Origin: Spirochaetales bacterium
GTDB taxonomy: Bacteria; Spirochaetota; Spirochaetia; DSM-27196; SLAA01
Assembly: GCA_007126415.1 (NCBI GenBank)
Contig: SLBH01000109.1
Span: forward strand, 1-12,576
Length of the DNA stretch: 12,576 bases
Direction: 5' to 3'
Positions 5,665-11,999 of the stretch are shown one piece after another (position 1 is the stretch's first letter; each line of letters opens with the position of its first letter). Position numbers and translations under genes: made by a program. Below the pieces are notes generated by a model. It was not told the DNA's origin. It did no database searches and saw nothing but the letters and a program-made list of their open reading frames with translations.

Positions 5665-6762
5665 ATGACAAGCGACGCGTCCGTACCTCAATGTCCTTCT
5701 ATCGCCTCACTATCTACCGTGCAAACTACCGTGCATACGCCGACCGCCGAGCTCGACACGCTTACGGCCGGGCTGCGTGGCGCCTGGTTTGGTTCGTCTA
5801 CGCCCGCGCGGGTGGAGTCGGTGTTTGAACACGCGGTTAACATCCGAGCGGTGGGGGATGCGTTGCTGCTCTCGTTGGTGACGCGTCGCGAAGCGATGAG
5901 CGTTCGGGCACTGCTGGTAGAGCGCATTCCAAGCGGTGTGCGTCGCGGTATGCCGGTGTCGCTCAACGAGAACTGCCTGCGTTTCGCCTCGGCGCGGGCC
6001 GAGGTGGTGTTCGGCGCGAGTCCGGTGTACGAGGGCCGCATCACTGCCGCCCTCGGTGGGGCCGATCCTCAGTGCCGGGGTGGGTTGGGCGGTGCGCGGG
6101 GCGGTGCTACGCTGCCGAGTCTCGCCGAGGAACTGCACGCGGCGGTGGTACGGCACGGCCGTCCCGGCGGCTTGCTCGGCTTGCTCGACGCGCGCCGGCA
6201 CAATCCCTACAGCACCTACGCCGCACGCAGGCTCGAGCGCACGCGTGAAGACGCAGCGCAACTGCTCGGGCTCGGTGGCGGGCTTACCCCGTCGGGCGAC
6301 GATTTCATCCTCGGCGTGCTCGCGGCCGATGCGTTGTTTGCGCGTGAGTGGCGCGAGTCGCACGATTCGGATGGGCCGCACGACTCGCGCTCGCTCGCTC
6401 GCCGCATAGAACTGCGCTTGACGCGCGACGGTGCGACAACCGAGGTGAGCAGTACGATGTTGCGGCTTGCGTGCCTAGGAAGGTTCCCGCACTACCTGCA
6501 GCGGTTAACCGAACGGCTTGCGGAGCGGTTGTGTGAGCGCTTCTCCGAGCCTGTTTCGCACGATCCCGGCGCGGCATCCTCGAGCGATGCGGCATCCTCG
6601 AGCGATGCGGTTGCCGAGGCGGTGCGCGAAGCTGTCGCCCTTGGCGCTACCTCCGGCACCGACACCCTGGTTGGGTTTGTGTGGCGCCTGTTCGTGCGCC
6701 GGCTGCTTACGCCCCGTGTCGTTGCCTCTCAGCTGTTTGACAATGACCAAAACTGGGTATAG
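5665..6762 (+). CDS. allH: DUF2877 protein, AllH-like subunit of oxamate carbamoyltransferase
   Basis: This is a member of the DUF2877 family (E. coli AllH, formerly YlbF), one of three subunits reported to be needed for oxamate carbamoyltransferase in E. coli. That enzyme turns oxalurate and phosphate into oxamate and carbamoyl phosphate. The family core is visible as GLGGGLTPSGDD at 202-213 and GATSGTDTLVGF at 327-338, near the C-terminus. These line up with similar segments of the E. coli protein as I remember it. The protein is 365 residues against about 270 in E. coli; some of the extra length is a Ser/Asp/Ala linker at about 296-316 built partly by an 18-bp tandem duplication. The ATG at 5665 has no clear Shine-Dalgarno sequence, and a start at one of the GTG codons some 20 residues later is possible. 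The gene follows a candidate promoter and is separated from fdrA by 111 bases. Its exact biochemical role within the complex is not evident from sequence. Confidence 0.86.
   Translation: MTSDASVPQCPSIASLSTVQTTVHTPTAELDTLTAGLRGAWFGSSTPARVESVFEHAVNIRAVGDALLLSLVTRREAMSVRALLVERIPSGVRRGMPVSLNENCLRFASARAEVVFGASPVYEGRITAALGGADPQCRGGLGGARGGATLPSLAEELHAAVVRHGRPGGLLGLLDARRHNPYSTYAARRLERTREDAAQLLGLGGGLTPSGDDFILGVLAADALFAREWRESHDSDGPHDSRSLARRIELRLTRDGATTEVSSTMLRLACLGRFPHYLQRLTERLAERLCERFSEPVSHDPGAASSSDAASSSDAVAEAVREAVALGATSGTDTLVGFVWRLFVRRLLTPRVVASQLFDNDQNWV
6571..6606 (+). repeat. 18-bp perfect tandem duplication inside allH
   Basis: GCGGCATCCTCGAGCGAT is present at 6571-6588 and again, identical, at 6589-6606, followed by a further GCGG. 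It is in frame and encodes AASSSD twice (residues 303-314). It lies in a probable surface linker and looks like a recent slippage event. Confidence 0.9.
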
Positions 6763-6873
6763 CTTGTCATTACCATTGACTTCCACGCTCCCTCAGGCGC
6801 GACCGCGGATTCGTTAGGCTGCGTGTCGGCGCTATCGCTGTTTACAGAGACGTTCAAAGAGGAGGCCGGCACG

Positions 6874-8478
6874 TTGAAGAGAATCATTGTTCGCAAAGAC
6901 TCCTATTATGACTCGGTTGTGTTGATGTCGATCAGCGCCGAGGTCAAGAAGATCGAGGGAGTGAAAGAAGCCGTCGTTGCGATGGGCACCGAGATGAACC
7001 TCGATCTCTTACAGGACATGGGGTTTTCCGGCTCCGAGCTCGAGTCTTCCGGGCCAAACGACCTCATTATCGCGCTCGAGGCCGAGGCCGATGAGGCTCT
7101 CACGCAGGCTGAACGTGCCGTCGGCGAGCTGCTACGCAAGAAAAGCTCCGGCGGCGGAGAGAGCACCTACCGTCCCGTAGACCTGAACTCGGCGGTCAAG
7201 CTGCTTCCGGACGCTAACCTTGTCGTGATATCGCTGCCAGGGGCCTACGCCGCACGCGAAGCGCGAAAGGCGCTGCTCGCCGGTCTACACGTAATGCTGT
7301 TCTCCGACAACGTCGCGGTCGAGCAGGAGGTGCAGCTCAAGCAACTCGCGGCCGAGCGCGGCCTTCTCATGATGGGGCCCGACTGCGGTACCGCGATGAT
7401 CAACGGCATGCCGATCTGCTTCGCGAACGTCGTACGCCGGGGCGATATCGGTCTGATATCGGCCGCCGGGACCGGGCTGCAGGAGGTTGCGTGCAGCATC
7501 GAGAAAAACGGCGGAGGGGTTTCGCAAGGCATCGGTACCGGAGGACGCGATCTGAAGAACGAGCGCGTAGGCGGTATCATGGTGCGCATGGCGGCCGAGG
7601 CGCTCGGTGAGGATCCCGAAACCAAGGTGATCGCGGTAGTTTCCAAGCCGCCGGCGCAGGCGGTAATCCCCGAGGTTATGAAGACGCTCGAGGCTACCGG
7701 GAAGCCGTGCGTGGTGCATTTTATCGGCGCCGAGCACGCGGGCGCCGAACGGGCCCGGGGCCCCGAGCATCCGGGTGCTCAGGGAGACGCGCGGCACGAC
7801 ACTATCCGCTATGCGGCGAGCCTCGAGGAGACCGCGCGCATGGCGGTTGCGCTTTCTCGCGACGAACGCTACGAGCCGTACGTCTTCGACTGGTCGGAGG
7901 ACGAGATCGACGGGATTGTGCAACGCGAGAGCGCCGAGATCGCGCCCGATCAGAAGTACCTGCGAGGGCTGTTCGCCGGCGGCACGCTCACCGACGAGGC
8001 GGTGTTTGCGCTACACGAGCCGCTCGGCGGGGTGTACTCGCTCGACCCGGTTGACCCTGAGTTCGAGCTTGCCGACCCACAGCGCTCGGTAGGGCATACC
8101 ATCGTCGACCTCGGTGAGGACGTCTTCACCGTTGGGCGGCCGCATCCCATGATCGATGCCTCGATTCGCACCGAGCGCATCGAGCGTGAGGCCGTCGACC
8201 CCGAGGTCGCGGTGTTGCTGATCGATTGCGTGATCGGCTACAGTTCGCACCCCGACCCGGCAGGTGCAATGCTTCCGGCGCTGCGCGACGCTAGAGAGCG
8301 TGCACGGCGGCGCGGCGGGTATCTCGCGGTTGTGGGCTCGGTCACCGGTACCGCGGGCGACAGCCAGAACATCGACGTGCAGCGCAGCAAACTCGAGTCG
8401 GTAGGCTGCGTGGTGATGCCGTCCAACTATCAGGCGGTTAAGCTCGTTGAGCGCATTATGGCACGGAGGGCAGGCTGA
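6874..8478 (+). CDS. fdrA: FdrA/AllF subunit of oxamate carbamoyltransferase (CoA-ligase-like fold)
   Basis: FdrA (AllF) has a fold like succinyl-CoA synthetase alpha and is a reported subunit of oxamate carbamoyltransferase in E. coli, where it works with AllG and AllH. I place the start at TTG 6874. AAAGAGGAGG (6856-6865) lies 8 bases upstream, and the protein then begins MKRIIVRKDSYYDSVVLM, which matches the start of E. coli FdrA. A GTG at 6823 would add 17 residues without family similarity. With this start the protein has 534 residues. Landmarks are GLLMMGPDCGTAM at about 163-175, the glycine loop SAAGTGLQEV at about 196-205, GTGGRDL at about 221-227, FAGGTLTDEAV at about 367-377 and TVGRPHPMID at about 419-428. 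A Gly/Ala/Glu/Arg-rich insertion lies at about 285-308. Compared with E. coli, the last 50 or so residues are missing here and appear at the start of AllG. The stop overlaps the allG start (TGATG). Confidence 0.93.
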   Translation: MKRIIVRKDSYYDSVVLMSISAEVKKIEGVKEAVVAMGTEMNLDLLQDMGFSGSELESSGPNDLIIALEAEADEALTQAERAVGELLRKKSSGGGESTYRPVDLNSAVKLLPDANLVVISLPGAYAAREARKALLAGLHVMLFSDNVAVEQEVQLKQLAAERGLLMMGPDCGTAMINGMPICFANVVRRGDIGLISAAGTGLQEVACSIEKNGGGVSQGIGTGGRDLKNERVGGIMVRMAAEALGEDPETKVIAVVSKPPAQAVIPEVMKTLEATGKPCVVHFIGAEHAGAERARGPEHPGAQGDARHDTIRYAASLEETARMAVALSRDERYEPYVFDWSEDEIDGIVQRESAEIAPDQKYLRGLFAGGTLTDEAVFALHEPLGGVYSLDPVDPEFELADPQRSVGHTIVDLGEDVFTVGRPHPMIDASIRTERIEREAVDPEVAVLLIDCVIGYSSHPDPAGAMLPALRDARERARRRGGYLAVVGSVTGTAGDSQNIDVQRSKLESVGCVVMPSNYQAVKLVERIMARRAG

Positions 8479-9917
8479 TGAAGGTCGATAGAATCACCGA
8501 GCTGTTCACGCAAGAGCTCAAGGTTATCAATATGGGGCTCGAAACCTTCGCCGAGAATCTCTCCGAGCTCGGCGTCCAGACCCAGCAGGTGGAGTGGCGT
8601 CCGCCCGCCGGCGGAGACCCCGAGGTCCTCGAGCTGTTCGAACGCCTCGAGGCCAACACCACGCTCGATATCGAGGCGGCGAACGCCGAGGCGGTTTCGC
8701 GTATTCAGGAGGGTAAGCCCACGCTCGTGGATATCGGCGTGGCGTCCGAGGTAGTGCCCGGCATGCACAAGAAGCTGATCCTGCACGCCGGGCCGCCGGT
8801 TGAATGGAACGACATGGCCGGGCCGCTGCGCGGTGCGGTGATCGGAGGGCTTATCTATGAAGGACTCGCCAACGACGCCGCCGAGGCGGAGAAGCTCGCC
8901 GCATCGGGCGAGATCGAGTTTGACCCCTGCCATCACCACGACGCGGTTGGGCCGATGGCCGGCGTGGTAACCGCGAGCATGCCGGTCTGGATCGTTGAGA
9001 ACCAACGCTTCGGTAACCGTGCGTTTTGTACCTTGAACGAAGGGCTTGGGAAGGTGCTGCGCTACGGCGCGTATTCTCAAGAGGTGATAGACCGCCTAAA
9101 CTGGATGGCCGATGAGCTTGCCCCGATCCTGCGCAAGGCGCTCGAGCTACGCGGCCCGATCGACATCAAGAACATCATCGCGCAGATGCTGCAGATGGGG
9201 GATGAGGGCCATAACCGCCTGCGCGCGGGAACGAGCCTCATGATCCGCGAGCTCGCACCGTATCTTGTGATGCTCGATGAGCCGAAAGAGAAGCTCTCGC
9301 GCATCCTCACCTTCATGCACGAAAACGACCACTTCACGCTCAATATCACGATGCCCGCCTGCAAGAGCGTGATAGACGCCGCGCGCGATATCGAAGGGAG
9401 CTCGTTGATCGTTGCGATGGCGCGCAACGGTACCGAGTTCGGAATCCGAATCTCGGGGCTCGGCGACCGCTGGTTCACCGGGCCCGCCTCGGTGGTCGAC
9501 GGACTGTACCTGCCGGGATTCACCGCCGATGACGCCGCGCGCGATATCGGCGACTCGGTAATCACCGAGACCACCGGCATCGGTGGGTTCGCGATGGCGG
9601 CCGCCCCGGCGATCGTTAAGTTCGTAGGCGGCACTCCGCAGGACGCGATCACCTTTACGCGCCGGATGTACGATATCACGGTCGCCGAGAACGACACGTA
9701 TCAGATCCCGGCGATGGATTTCCGGGGCACGCCCACCGGAATCGACGTGAGGAAGATCGTTGAAACCGGTACGCTTCCTGCGATCAATACCGGCATCGCC
9801 CACAAAGACCCCGGTGTCGGCATGGTGGGCGCCGGGCTCGTGAAGCCGCCCGAGAATTGTTTTCGCGACGCGTTTACGGCGTTCGTAGAATGCTATACCA
9901 AAGGAGCAATGTCATGA
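8478..9917 (+). CDS. allG: DUF1116 protein, AllG subunit of oxamate carbamoyltransferase
   Basis: AllG (formerly YlbE) is the DUF1116 subunit of the carbamoyltransferase complex. The 479 residues exceed the roughly 420 of the E. coli protein. The surplus is the N-terminal segment (about 9-58: FTQELKVINMGLETFAENL and EWRPPAGGD), which resembles the C-terminus of E. coli FdrA rather than any part of E. coli AllG. The DUF1116 core follows: HAGPPVEWNDMAGP at 103-116, PCHHHDAVGPMAGV at 150-163, NRAFCTLNEGLGKVLRYGAY at 180-199, GIRISGLGDRWFTGPA at 322-337, ITETTGIGGFAMAAAPAI at 362-379 and NTGIAHKDPGVGMVGAG at 437-453. The His triplet at 152-154 and the Glu/Arg residues in these blocks are likely active-site or structural elements, but their roles are not established from sequence. 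The ATG at 8478 shares one base with the fdrA stop, and the stop overlaps the next start (ATGA), so coupling on both sides is expected. Confidence 0.94.
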   Translation: MKVDRITELFTQELKVINMGLETFAENLSELGVQTQQVEWRPPAGGDPEVLELFERLEANTTLDIEAANAEAVSRIQEGKPTLVDIGVASEVVPGMHKKLILHAGPPVEWNDMAGPLRGAVIGGLIYEGLANDAAEAEKLAASGEIEFDPCHHHDAVGPMAGVVTASMPVWIVENQRFGNRAFCTLNEGLGKVLRYGAYSQEVIDRLNWMADELAPILRKALELRGPIDIKNIIAQMLQMGDEGHNRLRAGTSLMIRELAPYLVMLDEPKEKLSRILTFMHENDHFTLNITMPACKSVIDAARDIEGSSLIVAMARNGTEFGIRISGLGDRWFTGPASVVDGLYLPGFTADDAARDIGDSVITETTGIGGFAMAAAPAIVKFVGGTPQDAITFTRRMYDITVAENDTYQIPAMDFRGTPTGIDVRKIVETGTLPAINTGIAHKDPGVGMVGAGLVKPPENCFRDAFTAFVECYTKGAMS

Positions 9918-10786
9918 AGATTATCGACCTTTCGATGCCGATTGGAATCGCCACCCCGGCGTGGCCCACGTACGAGCCGTTGCAGGTGAAGTACTTCAAG
10001 CGCCTTGCGCCGAACGGTGCAAACGGTCAGTTGGTTACTCACTCGAATCACGTCGGAACGCATCTCGACGGTGAGATTCACTTCTACACGCCGGGCAAGG
10101 ATATCGCGAGCCTCGATATGGACTATCTCTGCCACGACGGTGTGATTGTGGACCTCGCGGATGCTGCGGGTGATTACGATGTATACACCTCGAAGATGGT
10201 GGAGGATCGCGTTGAGGTGAAAGAGGGCGATATCCTCATCATCTCTACCGGCTATCATCAGTACGGCTGGGACCAGCCGCACGCCGACGAGGTGCGCTAC
10301 ATGATCAAGCACCCCGGGCCGGACCGCGAGTTCGCGGAGTGGTGCAAGCAGAAGAAACTGCGCTGGATCGGGGTAGACTGCGGCAGCGCCGACCACCCGA
10401 TGAACACCAAGATTCGTGACTGGATGCCGGCGCAGGCGAAGGAGTGCGACGCGCACTTTCAGCAGAAGTACGGCAAGAATCTCGAGGAGTACTTCACGCC
10501 CGATAAGTATCAGCTTATGCACATCGAGATGTTCAACCACGGCATCGTGCACGCCGAGTGCGTCGGTGGCGATATCGACCTGTTGCTCAACCGCAGGGTG
10601 AAGATCGGGTGTTTCCCGTGGCGCTTCGTAGACGGCGAGTCGAGCATCGCTCGTGTTGTGGCGTTCGTTGAGGACGACGAGTACGAAGAGCTGATGGCGA
10701 AGAAGGCCAAGTGCGAACTCACGAAATTCGGCGATGTCGCGCGCGCCGGTAGCCAATGGCTTATAGACGAAGCATGCAAGCGCTAA
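9914..10786 (+). CDS. Cyclase family (PF04199) metal-dependent hydrolase
   Basis: This is a member of the cyclase / kynurenine formamidase-like family, metal-dependent hydrolases that open or form amide bonds (kynurenine formamidase and isatin hydrolase are characterised members). The start ATG at 9914 overlaps the allG stop (ATGA) and has AAGGAG at 9901-9906. An upstream in-frame GTG at 9857 lies inside allG and is rejected. The 290-residue protein shows the metal motif HVGTHLDGEIHF (46-57): His46, His50 and Asp52 are probable ligands and His56 a probable catalytic residue. It also has GVDCGSADHPMNT (153-165), with His161, and a C-terminal acidic position near Glu215 (HAECVGGD). It is much longer than KynB (about 210 residues) because of a segment at about 165-208 rich in Lys, Gln and aromatic residues. 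Between the carbamoyltransferase and CoA-transferase genes, a role in opening a cyclic amide to feed AllFGH is attractive but inferred. Confidence 0.88.
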   Translation: MKIIDLSMPIGIATPAWPTYEPLQVKYFKRLAPNGANGQLVTHSNHVGTHLDGEIHFYTPGKDIASLDMDYLCHDGVIVDLADAAGDYDVYTSKMVEDRVEVKEGDILIISTGYHQYGWDQPHADEVRYMIKHPGPDREFAEWCKQKKLRWIGVDCGSADHPMNTKIRDWMPAQAKECDAHFQQKYGKNLEEYFTPDKYQLMHIEMFNHGIVHAECVGGDIDLLLNRRVKIGCFPWRFVDGESSIARVVAFVEDDEYEELMAKKAKCELTKFGDVARAGSQWLIDEACKR

Positions 10787-10811
10787 ACGGCACAAGGCCA
10801 AAGGGTATAAG

Positions 10812-11999
10812 ATGACCAAACCGCTCGAAGGGGTGAAGGTGCTCGACCTGACCCGAGTCTTGGCGGGGCCGTTCTGCACGATGATTCTTCAGGACCTCGG
10901 TGCCGAGGTCCTGAAGGTCGAGGTGCCCGGAACCGGCGACGATTCGCGGCATTTCGGCCCGTTCAAGGACGGTCGTAGCCTGTATTTTGTCAGCATCAAC
11001 CGCGGTAAGCGGAGCATGACGCTCAACCTGAAAGAAGAGCGCGGCAAGGCGGTGCTGCGTAAGCTGCTCGCCGAGTACGACGTCATCATCGAGAACTTCC
11101 GCCCCGGCGTCATGGAAAAGCTCGGCCTCGGCTACGAGACGCTCGCCGAGGAGTTCCCGCATATCATCTACGCCGCCTCTAGCGGCTACGGGCATTCGGG
11201 CCCGTACTCGCAGCGCCCGGCGTACGACATTCTTGCGCAGGCGGGCGGAGGCTTGATGAGCGTTACCGGGTGGCCCGAAGGGCCGCCGACGCGCGTGGGA
11301 GTCTCAATCGGAGACATCACCGCCTCGCTCTTCACCTCGATCGGGATCTCCTCGGCGCTCTATCAGCGCACGCGCACCGGTCGTGGGCAGAAGGTGGATG
11401 TCGCGATGCTGGACTGCCAGGTCGCGATACTCGAGAACGCGCTCGCGCGCTTTCAGGTAGAGGGGCGGAGTCCGGAGCCGCTCGGCAATCGTCACCCCAC
11501 GATCTCACCGTTTCAGGCCTACCGCTGCGCCGATGAGTATATCGTGGTTGCGATCGGAAACGATCAACTCTGGAAGCGCTTCTGTGCCACGATCGGCGAG
11601 GATGCGCTTGCCGAGGACGAACGCTTTACTACGAACCGTCTTCGAACCGAGAATCTCGAGGTGCTCAACGAACTGCTCGAGGGAATCTTCACCGGCCGAC
11701 CGGCCGATGAATGGCTCGAGCTACTCGAGGGCGCCGGGCTGCCGTGTAGCCGGATCAACGACATCGAGAACGTTCTGCAGGACCCACAGGTGCGCGCGCG
11801 GAACATGGTGGTGGACGTGGAAGACGCGCGTGCCGGAGTGGTACAGATAGCCGGAAACCCCATAAAGATGAGCGCGCTCGAGGAAGAGACCACACGGCCG
11901 CCGGTCCCGGAACTCGGCGAGCACACCGACGAGGTATTGCACGCACTCGGCTACAGCGACGCCGAGATCGAGGCCCTCCGCGAAGCGGCCGTGATATGA
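10812..11999 (+). CDS. Class III (CaiB/BaiF family) CoA-transferase
   Basis: This is a family III CoA-transferase, which moves CoA between a donor thioester and a carboxylic acid. It has 395 residues, the standard length. Motifs seen are PLEGVKVLDLTRVLAGPF at 4-21, LGAEVLKVE at 29-37, NRGKRSMTLNLK at 63-74, ENFRPG at 94-99, GYGHSGPY at 125-132, RTGRGQKVDVAML at 188-200 and LGEHTDEVL near the C-terminus. Asp168, in SIGDIT, aligns with the catalytic Asp169 of formyl-CoA:oxalate CoA-transferase as I recall that sequence. The longer glycine loop of the oxalate enzyme (GGGGQ) is not seen, so the sequence does not prove oxalate as substrate. Close family members act on many acids. The gene lies 25 bases after the hydrolase, with AAGGG at 10801-10805, and its stop overlaps the amidase start. 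In context it could activate the acid released by the amidase. Confidence 0.92.
   Translation: MTKPLEGVKVLDLTRVLAGPFCTMILQDLGAEVLKVEVPGTGDDSRHFGPFKDGRSLYFVSINRGKRSMTLNLKEERGKAVLRKLLAEYDVIIENFRPGVMEKLGLGYETLAEEFPHIIYAASSGYGHSGPYSQRPAYDILAQAGGGLMSVTGWPEGPPTRVGVSIGDITASLFTSIGISSALYQRTRTGRGQKVDVAMLDCQVAILENALARFQVEGRSPEPLGNRHPTISPFQAYRCADEYIVVAIGNDQLWKRFCATIGEDALAEDERFTTNRLRTENLEVLNELLEGIFTGRPADEWLELLEGAGLPCSRINDIENVLQDPQVRARNMVVDVEDARAGVVQIAGNPIKMSALEEETTRPPVPELGEHTDEVLHALGYSDAEIEALREAAVI

Noticed and set aside
5484..5828. Plus-strand open frame of 114 codons across the divergent control region
   Set aside because: It has no Shine-Dalgarno sequence, runs through the candidate promoters and into allH in another frame, and its product shows no family features.
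6776..6810. Promoter before fdrA (TTGACT at 6776-6781)
   Set aside because: No acceptable -10 box lies 16-18 bases downstream, so fdrA is more likely read from the allH promoter.
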